From Actomonas aquatica (GTDB lineage: Bacteria > Verrucomicrobiota > Verrucomicrobiia > Opitutales > Opitutaceae), in the NCBI RefSeq assembly GCF_019679435.2, contig NZ_CP139781.1, positions 3,815,753-3,879,752 on the forward strand: a DNA stretch of 64,000 nucleotides, read 5' to 3'. The position numbers and the translations under genes were made by a program. Of the stretch, positions 40,655 to 49,837 are shown in pieces. The notes beneath the pieces are model-generated. The model was not told the DNA's origin. It worked only from the letters and a program-made list of their open reading frames with translations, and did no database searches. Position 1 is the stretch's first letter. The number at the start of each line of letters is the position of its first letter.

Positions 40655-42547
40655 TCAGGCAGGCGGCTTCCGGCGGCGCTGCGCCTCGATAAAGATTAGT
40701 AAGATGCTGATATCAGAGGGGTTAACGCCACTGATGCGGCTGGCCTGGCCAAGCGTAAAGGGTTGGGTCTCGGCGAGCTTTTGCGCACTTTCGTGGCGCA
40801 GGCCTTTGATTTGGAGGTAATCGAGACCGACGGGAATCTGGACTTTCTCGATGTTGGCGAGCTTGGCGATTTGGCGCTGTTCGCGCTCCAGGTAGCCCTT
40901 GTAGCTGACGCGGTAGAGCACCTCTTGGCGCGATTCAGTCGGCAGGTTTTGGAAGTCGGTCGGCAGCTCCGGCCACTCGCCGTCGCCCTGCGATGCGCGG
41001 CGAATGCGATCGCCAAAAGTCCCCTGCCCTCCCCCGGGTCGCTTGGATTCAAACCACTCAATCCAGTGATCGACGGTGGCGACTTTGGCCTCCATGCGCG
41101 CGAGTCGAGCGGGCGAAACCAGCCCGTGTTCGCGGGCGTGTGGCAGCATGCGGTTTTCGGCGCTGCCGTGGTTAAAGAGCAGGCGGTGTTCGGCCCGACT
41201 GGTGAACATGCGATACGGCTCCTTGGTGCCCTTGGTGACGAGATCGTCGATGAGCACGCCGATGTAGCCTTCGGCGCGGCCAATCACGAGCGGCGGCTCT
41301 CCCCTCGCCTTATGCACCGCGTTCACACCCGCGATCAGGCCTTGGGCGGCGGCCTCTTCGTAGCCCGAAGTGCCGTTGATTTGGCCCGCAAAAAACAGGT
41401 TTTCCACCTTCTTGGACTCCAGGGATGGGAAAAGCTGCGTAGGCGGCGCAAAGTCATACTCGACCGCATAGGCCGGGCGTAGCAACTGGGCCTGCTCGAG
41501 GCCGGGCACGGATCGCACCATGGCCATCTGCACATCGAACGGCAACGAGGTGGAGAGGCCGTTGATGTAATACTCGTTGGTCGAGCGGCCTTCGGGCTCG
41601 AGAAACAGCAAATGACGCGGTTTATCGGCGAAACGGACAAACTTATCCTCGATACTGGGACAATACCGGGGACCCGTGCCTTGGATCTCACCCGAATACA
41701 TGGCGGACTTGGCGAGGTTGTCCCGCACGATCTGGGCGGTTTCCTCGGTCGTGTAGGTCATCCAGCACGAAACCTGGTTGGTGCCGGGCTGCCACCCGAG
41801 GCGATCCTCGCCGGTTTGTTCCACGTGGAACAAGTGCTCGTCCTGGCGGGTTTCGTGGAATGCAAAGCAGGTCGGAGCCTCGTCGCCACGCTGCTCAGTC
41901 ATCTTGCTGAAGTCCAAGCTACGGCCCAGCAGCCGCGGAGGTGTGCCGGTTTTGAGGCGTTGGAGCTCAATTCCGGCCTGTTCGAAGGATGCAGAGAGGG
42001 TTTTGGCGGAAAAATCCCCCATGCGGCCGCCTTCGTTTTTGTTGGTGCCGATGTGCATGAGGCCGCGCAGGAAGGTGCCGGTGGTGACGACGACGGTGTG
42101 CGCGGCGAATTCGAGGTCCAGATTGGTTTGCACGCCGGTGACGCGGTCTTTGGCGAAGGTAAGCCCAGTCACGGTGGCTTGGAAGAGCTGCAGGTTGGGC
42201 TGCAGCTCCAGGGTGTGCTTCATCCGAAATTGGTAGGCCTTCTTGTCGGATTGGGCGCGAGGGGACTGCACGGCGAGTCCCTTGGATTCATTGAGCAGGC
42301 GGAACTGAATGGCGGTCAGGTCGGTGTTGATGCCCATCTCGCCACCCAGGGCATCGATCTCGCGCACCATCTGGCCCTTGGCTTGACCACCGATGGCGGG
42401 GTTGCAGCTCATGGCGGCGACCGTGTCGATGTTTCCGGTGAGGAGGAGGGTGTTGGCGCCCATGCGGGCAGCGGCCAGGGCGGCCTCGCAGCCGGCGTGA
42501 CCGCCACCGCAAATGATAACGTCGTATGGTAAGCTATTGAATAGCAT
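40655..42547 (-). CDS. mnmG: tRNA uridine 5-carboxymethylaminomethyl modification enzyme MnmG
   Basis: The 630-residue FAD protein works with MnmE to install cmnm5 on the wobble uridine of several tRNAs. It has the FAD site DVIICGGGHAGCEAALAAARMG, then NPAIGGQAKGQMVREIDALGG and TGTFLRGLMHIG, the second motif FAGQINGTSGYEEAAAQGLIAG and the C-terminal helical domain (YKGYLEREQRQIAKL). Its ATG begins directly after the mnmE stop with no gap. The gene carries a perfect parS-like 16-mer at 41817. Confidence 0.98.
   Translation of the reverse strand: MLFNSLPYDVIICGGGHAGCEAALAAARMGANTLLLTGNIDTVAAMSCNPAIGGQAKGQMVREIDALGGEMGINTDLTAIQFRLLNESKGLAVQSPRAQSDKKAYQFRMKHTLELQPNLQLFQATVTGLTFAKDRVTGVQTNLDLEFAAHTVVVTTGTFLRGLMHIGTNKNEGGRMGDFSAKTLSASFEQAGIELQRLKTGTPPRLLGRSLDFSKMTEQRGDEAPTCFAFHETRQDEHLFHVEQTGEDRLGWQPGTNQVSCWMTYTTEETAQIVRDNLAKSAMYSGEIQGTGPRYCPSIEDKFVRFADKPRHLLFLEPEGRSTNEYYINGLSTSLPFDVQMAMVRSVPGLEQAQLLRPAYAVEYDFAPPTQLFPSLESKKVENLFFAGQINGTSGYEEAAAQGLIAGVNAVHKARGEPPLVIGRAEGYIGVLIDDLVTKGTKEPYRMFTSRAEHRLLFNHGSAENRMLPHAREHGLVSPARLARMEAKVATVDHWIEWFESKRPGGGQGTFGDRIRRASQGDGEWPELPTDFQNLPTESRQEVLYRVSYKGYLEREQRQIAKLANIEKVQIPVGLDYLQIKGLRHESAQKLAETQPFTLGQASRISGVNPSDISILLIFIEAQRRRKPPA
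41817..41832. promoter_or_regulatory. parS-like ParB-binding site inside mnmG
   Basis: TGTTCCACGTGGAACA is a perfect 16-nt palindrome and an established parS form (as in Pseudomonas; Bacillus has TGTTTCACGTGAAACA). It lies in the coding sequence of mnmG, in a gene that neighbours parAB in many bacteria. Reported genomes keep parS sites mostly near the origin. Confidence 0.8.
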
Positions 42548-43918
42548 CTATTTACCTATGCAAAAGGTCGCGAAAAGGCGGTCCAGCATGGCCTCGTTGT
42601 CGATCCGGCCGCCGATTTCACCAAAGGCGTCCACCACGCCACGCAGATCGCTGGCCAGCAGTTCGGTGGGGCCGGAAGAGCGGAGGTTGGCCAAGGCGGT
42701 TTCGAGGCAATCCGTGGCGCGGCGCAGGGCGTCGGCATGGCGGGCGTTGATCGCGATCTGGTCGCCGGCGTCGCCGGGTCGGAAGCGGTCGGCGATTTCG
42801 GTGATGCGTTGCTCGAGCGTGGTCAGGCCCTCACGGGTGCGGGTGGAGAGGGGGAGGGCGGGGAGTTCGTCCGGCGCCTCGGCCACTGGCGGCTGGCCTT
42901 GCAGTAGGTCAACCTTGTTTAGCACGACCAAGGTGGTGTTCGGGTTGAGGCGATGGGCAACTTCGGCGGACAGAGGTGGGGCAGGGTGGTTGGCATCCAG
43001 CACGAGCAGGGCGAGGTCGGCCTCTTCGATGCGCTCGTAAGTCTTTTGAATGCCCAGCGCTTCGACGGTGCCGGGGGTGGGGTTGAGTCCGGCGGTGTCG
43101 ATGAGGCGTAGGCAGTGCGGACCCACCATGACCGTTTCCTCCAAGTAGTCGCGGGTGGTGCCGGGCTCGTCACTCACCAGGGCGCGTTCGCGGCCAAGGA
43201 GGGCGTTGAGGAGGGAGCTCTTGCCGGCGTTGGGTTCGCCGAGGATGACCGTCTTGATACCTTCGCGGAGCAGGTCACCGTAGCGATGGGTGGCGAGGAG
43301 CTGCTGTGTTCCACGTAGAACACTGTTGAGGATATCGACCACGATGACGCGGTCTTCGTCAGGCAAATCTTCCTCGGGAAAATCGATGTAGGCCTCCACG
43401 CGAGCGAGGCCTAGCAGAAGCTCGTCGGTGAGGCGGGTAAGGTGCTGGCCAAGGCTGCCGCGGAGCTGTTGATTTGCTGCCGCAATGGCGCGGGCGCTAC
43501 GGGCGTGGATGAGGTCCATGACGGCCTCGGCCTGACTCAAATCCAGGCGGCCGTTCAGGAAAGCGCGGCGGGTGAATTCGCCGGCGTCAGCGGCGCGACA
43601 ACCTCGTTTAAATAAATCATCCAGAACGAGTTGAGCGATGAGCGGGTTGCCGTGCGTGGAAATCTCCAGCACGTCTTCTCCGGTGTAGGATTGGGGGCCG
43701 GCGAAGTAGGTCACGAGCACATCGTCGACTACGCTGCCGGCGGTATCGCGGTAGGCGCGGTGGCTGGTTTGGCGGGGGCGGAGCGAGGCGCGGAAAATGG
43801 CCTGGGCGAGCTGGGCGCAATCAGGCCCGCTGACCCGCACCACGGCGATCGCCGCCGTGCCCGGAGCGGTGGCCGGCGCGGCAATGGTGTCGATGGTATT
43901 GGCGGTGTCTTCGATCAT
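42548..43918 (-). CDS. mnmE: tRNA modification GTPase MnmE
   Basis: The 456-residue partner of MnmG. The N-terminal folate-binding domain (DTIAAPATAPGTAAIAVVRVSG, then GEFTRRAFLNGRLDLSQAEAVMDLI) is followed by the inserted G domain (P-loop ILGEPNAGKSSLLNALLGRER, G2 EPGTTRDYLEE, G3 DTAGL, G4 NKVD). The C-terminal catalytic Cys is in LFATFCIGK. All motifs are intact. It is the first gene of mnmE-mnmG. It contains a one-mismatch parS sequence at 43307. Confidence 0.98.
   Translation of the reverse strand: MIEDTANTIDTIAAPATAPGTAAIAVVRVSGPDCAQLAQAIFRASLRPRQTSHRAYRDTAGSVVDDVLVTYFAGPQSYTGEDVLEISTHGNPLIAQLVLDDLFKRGCRAADAGEFTRRAFLNGRLDLSQAEAVMDLIHARSARAIAAANQQLRGSLGQHLTRLTDELLLGLARVEAYIDFPEEDLPDEDRVIVVDILNSVLRGTQQLLATHRYGDLLREGIKTVILGEPNAGKSSLLNALLGRERALVSDEPGTTRDYLEETVMVGPHCLRLIDTAGLNPTPGTVEALGIQKTYERIEEADLALLVLDANHPAPPLSAEVAHRLNPNTTLVVLNKVDLLQGQPPVAEAPDELPALPLSTRTREGLTTLEQRITEIADRFRPGDAGDQIAINARHADALRRATDCLETALANLRSSGPTELLASDLRGVVDAFGEIGGRIDNEAMLDRLFATFCIGK
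43307..43322. promoter_or_regulatory. Second parS-like site, inside mnmE (one mismatch)
   Basis: TGTTCCACGTAGAACA differs from the palindrome at 41817 at one base only. It lies 1475 nt away, in the neighbouring gene. Two such 16-mers so close together are unlikely by chance. Confidence 0.7.
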
Positions 43919-43993
43919 GCGGACAGCCAGACCGAACCGCGGAACGCGTCGGACGCAAAACGAAACGGAAGCGCGCGGTTAGTCGCTGCAGCC

Positions 43994-45244
43994 CTACAAG
44001 GGTTCAACCCGGCTGCCGTCGGCGACGCGGTCGCCCGGATACACGATGACGGTGTCGTCTTCGTTAAGGCCGGCAGTGACTTCGGTGACGATGCCGTTGC
44101 TCAAACCGACTTCGACCGTGCGCTCCCGGGCTGATCCGCCATCGAGGACGAAGGTGTGCCAGTGGCCGTCGCGTTGAAAGAGGGCGCCGGCGGGGACTTG
44201 CAGCGAATCGTCGCGGCGGGCGCGTTCGATGCGTGCTTCCACGCGGTAGCTGTCGCCGAGGGTGGGGCGCTCGGTGATCGGCGTGACGAGGTCGGCGAGC
44301 ACGTTCACGCGTTGTTCTTCGACGCCGAGGGCGGAGACTTTGGTGAAGGCGGCCGGTTCAACCAGGCGCACGCGGGCCTCCAGCGGTGATTCGCCGCCCC
44401 ATTGTTCGAGCCAGACGGTGGCACCGGGTTGGATGGCGACGCCGTCGCGCGACAAGACCTCCACCCGCACTTCGAGGTCGGTGGGGTCGCCGACTTCGAG
44501 CAGGGGCGTGCCGCCGGCGACGATGCGGGCGCTTTCCTGCATCACCCGCAGCACGCGGCCATCGACCGGCGAGGTGATTTGCATCGTCGCGCTGGCGTTG
44601 CCCGCAGGATCGGCAATGCCGCGGTCGAGCACGGCTTGGGCTTGTTCCAGTTCGTAGCGGGCCACCTGCAGCGCGAAGGTGGCGGCGCGGTCCTCCTGGG
44701 CAGCGGTGCGCTCGCGGTTTTCGGCAATGTCGAGTTCCTGTTGGGAAACGAGGCGGTCGGAGAACAGGACGCGTTGGCGCTTGGCTTCGGATTGCGCGAG
44801 ATCGAGGGCAGCAGCGGCGCGTTCGCGCTGGGCTTCGGCCTGGGCCACTTGGCTTTCGGCGGCGCGCACACGGGCTTCGGCTTGAGCGCGGCTGCGGGCA
44901 TCGAGGATGTCGCCGCTGGCGGGCTCAAGCACGGCGAGCACGGTTTCGCCGGCGATGACGGGGGCGCCGGGCTTGAGGGTGATGCGTCGCAGGTGACCGG
45001 ATACAGGGCTGGAGATCACGTAACGGTGGCGCACTTGGGTGACACCCTCCTCATTCACGGTGGCAACGAGTGGAGCGCGCACCACGAGGGCGGTTTCAAC
45101 GGGCAAGGGGGAGGGCCAGAGACCGGCCACGATGAGTGCGAGGAGCACGGCACCGGCGATGTAGCGCCAGCCCTTGCGGCGACGTTGATGCTGATCGCCG
45201 GCGGTGGGGTCGAACGGGGTGGGGGGATCGGAGGAGTCCGTCAT
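43994..45244 (-). CDS. HlyD/RND-type membrane fusion (periplasmic adaptor) protein
   Basis: The 416-residue protein has a basic cytosolic start and one membrane segment (GWRYIAGAVLLALIVAGLW). The lipoyl halves (VSGHLRRITLKPGAPVIAGETVLAVLE and MQITSPVDGRVLRVMQESARIVAGGTPLLEVGD) flank a long Ala/Glu/Arg-rich coiled-coil hairpin. Beta-barrel and membrane-proximal domains end the protein. The ATG at 45244 is chosen; the frame upstream is a shadow of the permease gene. It is the third gene of an ATPase-permease-adaptor operon, MacAB-like in logic. Confidence 0.92.
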   Translation of the reverse strand: MTDSSDPPTPFDPTAGDQHQRRRKGWRYIAGAVLLALIVAGLWPSPLPVETALVVRAPLVATVNEEGVTQVRHRYVISSPVSGHLRRITLKPGAPVIAGETVLAVLEPASGDILDARSRAQAEARVRAAESQVAQAEAQRERAAAALDLAQSEAKRQRVLFSDRLVSQQELDIAENRERTAAQEDRAATFALQVARYELEQAQAVLDRGIADPAGNASATMQITSPVDGRVLRVMQESARIVAGGTPLLEVGDPTDLEVRVEVLSRDGVAIQPGATVWLEQWGGESPLEARVRLVEPAAFTKVSALGVEEQRVNVLADLVTPITERPTLGDSYRVEARIERARRDDSLQVPAGALFQRDGHWHTFVLDGGSARERTVEVGLSNGIVTEVTAGLNEDDTVIVYPGDRVADGSRVEPL

Positions 45245-45269
45245 GGCGGTGTAAGTGAAATACGGATAC

Positions 45270-47633
45270 TTAATCGCGGGCCTTAAGTGCGCTGACCAAA
45301 TCGAGTTGGTTGAGTTTACGGCAGGCGATGATCGCGGAGAGGGTGGTGGCGAGCACGATGACCAGCGTGGCGTAAGCGTAGTTGCCGGGAGTGAGGATGA
45401 GGGGCAGGCGCACCGTCTCGGTATTGATGCTCTCAAGGAGTTGCGCGGCCATGCCGGAGCCGAGCCACAAGCCGAGCGGCAGGGCGAGAGCGGTGAGCAC
45501 CACGAGTTCGCCGACGAGCACGCTGCCCACATCGCCTTGGCTGAAACCGAGCACGCGCAGGGTGGCGAGTTCGCGGGCGCGCTCGGAGAGCGCGATGCGG
45601 GCGCTGTTGTAGACGATGCCAAAGGCGACGATGGTGGCGAAGGTCGAGTAGAGCACCTGCAACATGCCGATACTTTCGGCGGTGGTGTCGCGGAAGCTCT
45701 GCCGCATGGCGTCTTTGATGACGACCCCGGAGGCTTGCGGGGTGTCCTTGAGTTCGCGCATGAAGCGCGGCCAGTCATCGCGGGCGACCGTCATGAAGGC
45801 GCCGGAGATGCGATCGCCTTCACCGAGGGCGCGGTTGAGCGCGTCGAGTCGCATGTAGGCGGCGATGCCGGCAAAGTCATCGGCGAAGGCGGCGACTGTA
45901 GTGGAAAACTGGCGACGTTTGCCCTGCAGCACTTTGATGGTGATGGGGTCGCCGGGGCGCACCTGCAACGCGTCGCCCAAGGTGCGGGAAATGATCACGC
46001 CCTCAGCAGGGAGGGTGAGAGGCTCTTGGTTGGGACCGAGCACGCGGTTGAGGTGGCCGTCGGCGGAGAGACCGTTGAGTCCGAGACGACGGGTGCGATG
46101 ACCGGAAATGAGTTCCACGGACACGCCACGAAAGGGCTCGGCTCGCACCACGCCGGGGAGTTGGGCGAAATCATGCACGGCGCGCAGCGGACCGGGTTCG
46201 ACGAGCGAGACGGTGACGGACTGCCGCTGCACGACGTCCCATTGGAAATCGAGCACGAAGCGGATGCCGTCGCGAAAGGCGTTGGGGATGATCAGAATGC
46301 CGGTGGCCATGGCGAGCGCGATGGCGGTGAAGCAGGCCTGCCACGGTTTACGCTCCAGGTTGCGCAGGGACATGCGCAGCGTGACGGAGAACCAGCGGGA
46401 GATGCCGGCGCGCTCCACGAGAGAGGGGCGAAAGCTCGCGGGCGGCTCGGGACGCATCGCTTCGGCGGGAGCGAGACGCACGACCTTGCGCACCGCACCA
46501 GCCACACCGAGCAGGGCGGCGGCGGAGCTGGCGATCAACGCGCCGAGGATGGCGCCGGTGGCGGGCACAAACTCCAGCTGCGGGAAGCGGAAGAACAGGT
46601 GATACATATCCACCAGTTGATAGCCGAAGGCGAAACCGCCGAGCGCGCCGAGCAGCGTGCCCACCACCACGATGGCGAGGGCGAATTTGATGAAGTGCCA
46701 TGCGATGGTGCGGTGGTTAAAACCGAAGGCCTTGAGAACCGCGATCTGTTCGCGTTGCAGCGCGATCTGTCGGCTCATCACCGAGTGGGTCATGAACGCG
46801 GCGACGCTGAGGAAGACCAAGGGGAAGCCGAACGAGAGGCCTTCGAGCACGCGGATTTCGTCGCTCACGCGCACATCGGAGGGATGGTCGTCGCGGCCGT
46901 AGGCACCGAGGCCGCCGTAGGGTTCGAGGATGCGATCGAGCTCGGCGATGACGCCGGAATCGGACGCTCCCGGAGCGAGGGTGAGGGCGACGGTGTTGAA
47001 GGCGCCCTCGAGGTTGAAGGCCTCGGCGAGTTCCTGTTCGCGCATCCAGAAAATGCCGAAGGTTTTGTTGTCGGGCAGAGCGGAACCGGGTGGTGCTTCG
47101 AAGACGTATTGCGGGGCGAGCACGATGCCGGCGATGCGCAATTCGAGTCGGCTGCCGTTGAGCACGGCGGCGATGCGGTCGCCGGGCTGGAGGTCGTTGG
47201 CTCCGGCGAAGGCTTCGCTGACGAGCACCTCGTGGTGGCTCGTTGTATCCAAAAGTTGGCCACGCCGGAGGTAGAGTTGATGCAAGACCTGCGGGCGTCG
47301 GTCAGGGAGGGAGTTGATGAGCCCGGAAGCGGGGGCGACGACGGCCGGGAGATCGAGGGTGACGCGCACCTCAATGCTGGTTTCGAGGGCGGCGACGCCG
47401 GGGATGGCTGCGAGTTCGTCGCGCACGCTGTCGGGCGCGCGTTTGAGGGCGGCGAAGACTTCGCCGAAGTGGTGTTGCTCGTAGTAGCCGTCGCGCGCGG
47501 TGTTGAGCGATTTGATCAGGCTGCGCGTCATGATCATCATTGCGAGTCCGCAAGCCATGACGAGGGCGACGGCGAGGGCCTGCGATTTCAACGCGCGCAG
47601 GTCGCGCAGCAGTTTCAGATCGAGCAGGTCCAT
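45270..47633 (-). CDS. ABC transporter permease, FtsX family with two FtsX domains
   Basis: The 787-residue protein has an N-terminal membrane segment (ALAVALVMACGLAMMIMTRSL), a periplasmic domain and a first FtsX membrane unit near residues 270-400 (SFGFPLVFLSVAAFMTHSVM). A linker and a second membrane segment with its own periplasmic domain follow, ending in the last FtsX unit (LYSTFATIVAFGIVYNSARIALSERARELATLRVLGFS). The double layout (about 8 membrane helices) marks large lipoprotein/macrolide-type export permeases. The substrate is unknown. It lies between its ATPase and its adaptor. Confidence 0.9.
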   Translation of the reverse strand: MDLLDLKLLRDLRALKSQALAVALVMACGLAMMIMTRSLIKSLNTARDGYYEQHHFGEVFAALKRAPDSVRDELAAIPGVAALETSIEVRVTLDLPAVVAPASGLINSLPDRRPQVLHQLYLRRGQLLDTTSHHEVLVSEAFAGANDLQPGDRIAAVLNGSRLELRIAGIVLAPQYVFEAPPGSALPDNKTFGIFWMREQELAEAFNLEGAFNTVALTLAPGASDSGVIAELDRILEPYGGLGAYGRDDHPSDVRVSDEIRVLEGLSFGFPLVFLSVAAFMTHSVMSRQIALQREQIAVLKAFGFNHRTIAWHFIKFALAIVVVGTLLGALGGFAFGYQLVDMYHLFFRFPQLEFVPATGAILGALIASSAAALLGVAGAVRKVVRLAPAEAMRPEPPASFRPSLVERAGISRWFSVTLRMSLRNLERKPWQACFTAIALAMATGILIIPNAFRDGIRFVLDFQWDVVQRQSVTVSLVEPGPLRAVHDFAQLPGVVRAEPFRGVSVELISGHRTRRLGLNGLSADGHLNRVLGPNQEPLTLPAEGVIISRTLGDALQVRPGDPITIKVLQGKRRQFSTTVAAFADDFAGIAAYMRLDALNRALGEGDRISGAFMTVARDDWPRFMRELKDTPQASGVVIKDAMRQSFRDTTAESIGMLQVLYSTFATIVAFGIVYNSARIALSERARELATLRVLGFSQGDVGSVLVGELVVLTALALPLGLWLGSGMAAQLLESINTETVRLPLILTPGNYAYATLVIVLATTLSAIIACRKLNQLDLVSALKARD

Positions 47634-47705
47634 GAGCAGAAGACGGGTAGGGCGTGACCGCCGGGCGCGCCGTCGGTGGTAATGGCGTCGGAGGGGCAGG
47701 GGGGC

Positions 47706-47729
47706 GGTCGGCCCGGCGGTCCGACCCTA
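47706..47729. repeat. REP-like palindrome (GGTCGGCCCGG type)
   Basis: GGTCGGCCCGGCGGTCCGACC plus CTA is a hairpin of the same subfamily as 61101-61126. It lies in the 128-nt gap between the ATPase and permease genes, in the transcribed region of that operon. Confidence 0.75.
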
Positions 47730-47761
47730 TCTTGGCATTGCGGCGCGTTTGTCGTCATCGG

Positions 47762-48481
47762 CTACCATTCCAGTTCGCTCACGGGGCGCGGGGAGGGATT
47801 GAGGCGCGGTTCGCTGAGGTGGCCGTCGGACATGGTAAATACGCGGTCGGCCATCTCGGCGAGGATGGCGTTGTGGGTGATGACCACGGTGAGGGTGCCG
47901 AGCTCGCGGTTGATGCGCTGGATGGCTTCGAGCACGAGGATGCCGGTCTTCACATCGAGCGCGCCGGTGGGTTCGTCGCAGAGCAGGATCTCGGGTCGTT
48001 TGGCGATGGCGCGGGCAATGGCGACGCGTTGTTGTTCTCCGCCGGAAAGCTGAGCGGGGAAGTGGTGCGCGCGGGCGCTGAGGCCGACGAGATCGAGCGC
48101 CTCGGCCGGGTCCATCGGGTCGCGGGCGATCTCGGTGATGAGGCCGATGTTTTCGCGGGCGGTGAGTGACGGGATGAGGTTGTAGAACTGAAAGACGAAA
48201 CCGACGACGTCGCGGCGATAGGCGGTGAGGCCGGCCTCATCGGCGCGACCGACGTCCCAGCCGCGGTAGTGGAGCGAACCGCCGGTGGGGGTATCGAGGC
48301 CGCCGACGAGATTGAGCAGGGTGGATTTGCCGGAGCCGGAAGCGCCCAGGAGGACAACGAGCTCGCCGCCGGGCAGATCGAGGTCGACCTCACGGAGCGC
48401 GCGCACTGCGGCGTGTCCGGTGCCGTAGGTTTTGCTCAGGCGACGGGCCACCAACAACGAAGAGGCGTCAGGCGTGCTCAC
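47762..48481 (-). CDS. ABC transporter ATP-binding protein (MacB/LolD type)
   Basis: The 239-residue ATPase has Walker [21 protein letters not shown], the Q-loop in [20 protein letters not shown], signature [16 protein letters not shown], Walker [14 protein letters not shown] and the H-loop VVITHN. It powers the FtsX permease encoded downstream. The GTG at 48481 ([12 protein letters not shown]) is preferred; another GTG at 48502 would add seven residues. It is the first gene of the export operon. Confidence 0.93.
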   Translation of the reverse strand: MSTPDASSLLVARRLSKTYGTGHAAVRALREVDLDLPGGELVVLLGASGSGKSTLLNLVGGLDTPTGGSLHYRGWDVGRADEAGLTAYRRDVVGFVFQFYNLIPSLTARENIGLITEIARDPMDPAEALDLVGLSARAHHFPAQLSGGEQQRVAIARAIAKRPEILLCDEPTGALDVKTGILVLEAIQRINRELGTLTVVITHNAILAEMADRVFTMSDGHLSEPRLNPSPRPVSELEW

Positions 48482-48576
48482 AAACCTGCAGCCAAGTTGC
48501 ACTGCGCGTCTGGCGCAAGCGTGACGCCGGGATGGACGCGAGATAGCGAACCGGTCTGGGCGGCGCGACGTGCCGG

Positions 48577-48972
48577 CTAGTTTGCCGGTGGGGTCTGCAG
48601 GATGATGGGGAGCATTTTGTCGCGGCGGCGGATCTCGAGTTTCACCGACTCGTCGTGGCCGAGGGTGAAGGCGGCGGTGATCTGCTTTTGCGTCATGTCC
48701 AAGGTCAGTTGACTATTGATCGCGATGATCTCGTCGCGGCGCCGCAGGCCGCAGCGGTCGGCGATGCCACCGCGGGTGATCCTGGTCACGTAAATGGGTT
48801 TGTTACTGTCGGCGGGTTGGGAAACCGCGAAGCCGAGCACGACGTGGCGCTCCGTGTTCACGTCGACGCGATCCAGTTCAACGACGGTGTCGTCCTCGCT
48901 GGCGCGACCGATGGTGGGCGCCAGGGCGAGACAAAGCGGAAGCAGCAGCGCGAGGGTGAGGCGCTTAGTTTT
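48577..48972 (-). CDS. Small secreted PDZ-domain protein; start codon not identifiable
   Basis: The 131 or so residues begin with a good signal peptide ([20 protein letters not shown], cleavage near GRAS). A PDZ domain follows ([55 protein letters not shown]). It is probably periplasmic. No ATG, GTG or TTG precedes the signal peptide in frame; codons upstream are ACG ACG ACC, and the next candidate lies deep in a shadow of the Sel1 gene. The coordinate given starts at the first Lys codon. The gene overlaps the end of the Sel1-like gene by 8 nt. ACG or CTG initiation, frameshifting from the upstream gene, or a sequence error are possible. Confidence 0.65.
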   Translation of the reverse strand, partial: KTKRLTLALLLPLCLALAPTIGRASEDDTVVELDRVDVNTERHVVLGFAVSQPADSNKPIYVTRITRGGIADRCGLRRRDEIIAINSQLTLDMTQKQITAAFTLGHDESVKLEIRRRDKMLPIILQTPPAN

Positions 48973-49837
48973 GGTCGTCGTTGGCCTGAGGGTCCGGCGC
49001 GGGGGTCGGAGTCGGCGGAGGAGGAGGGGGAAGCGAGATCGTGGGGACACCGATCGAAGGTGAGGTTGGGGATACGGAGGGGAGGGAAGGGGAGGTCGGA
49101 CCGCCGATGGTCGGCTTGGGCAGAGTGACCTTGGTCGGAGCCGGGGCAACGGGCGGAGCGAAGCTGCGGTCGGGTTCCGGTGCGGAGGCGGCCACATCGC
49201 CACGCGGATCGAGTTTGCCGAGCTCAGCCTTGAGGGTCTCGAGGCGGGCTTCGGCTTTGGTGATGCGGTCGGGATACTTGCGCAGACGGTGTTTAACCTG
49301 ATCGACGGAGCTTTCGCCGATGCCGTTTTCGGCGCCGAGCATGAGCCAGGCGAGGCCTTCGGTGTAATCGCGTTTCACGCCGCGGCCGCTCACATACATG
49401 GCGCCGACGTTGTGCATGGCGGTGTTGTTGCCGGCGGCGGCGGCGCGACGGTAGAGATCGAGGGCCTTGGTGTAATCCTGCGGCTGATTGAGCAGGCCGT
49501 CGTGGGCGATCTTGCCGAGGCGGAAGAGGGCCTCGTGATCACCGTCGGCGGCGAGTTCGCGCAGGATGGTGAGGGCTTGGGCGGGGTCGGCGTCGACTTT
49601 GCCCGGGTAACCCTCCTCCAGCATGATGGCATAGTGAAGGCGGGCGGCGGGATTGCCGGCCTTGGCGGCGGCGATCATCTCGTCGACGTCGGTCCAGGAG
49701 ACACCGCCGCCTTCGGTGGAGAGCAGGATGGGTCCGCCGTCGGATTGCGCCGACAGGGGGAGGGCAGGCCACGCCAGCGCGAGGCCGGCGAGGCTGGAAA
49801 CGGTGACGAGGAAGCGACGGGGAGTCTTAGGACTCAT
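48965..49837 (-). CDS. Secreted Sel1/TPR-repeat protein
   Basis: The 290-residue protein has a signal peptide ([20 protein letters not shown], cleavage near LSAQ). Sel1-like repeats follow ([69 protein letters not shown]). The C-terminal third is a proline-rich, disordered tail ending in [14 protein letters not shown]. The ATG at 49837 overlaps the recA stop by 11 nt, so it is translated from the recA mRNA. Sel1 proteins mediate protein contacts; partner unknown. Confidence 0.85.
   Translation of the reverse strand: MSPKTPRRFLVTVSSLAGLALAWPALPLSAQSDGGPILLSTEGGGVSWTDVDEMIAAAKAGNPAARLHYAIMLEEGYPGKVDADPAQALTILRELAADGDHEALFRLGKIAHDGLLNQPQDYTKALDLYRRAAAAGNNTAMHNVGAMYVSGRGVKRDYTEGLAWLMLGAENGIGESSVDQVKHRLRKYPDRITKAEARLETLKAELGKLDPRGDVAASAPEPDRSFAPPVAPAPTKVTLPKPTIGGPTSPSLPSVSPTSPSIGVPTISLPPPPPPTPTPAPDPQANDDQN

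Noticed and set aside
45255-47657. 800-codon plus-strand frame opposite the FtsX permease
   Set aside because: Shadow frame; the minus strand has the coherent FtsX protein with membrane segments.
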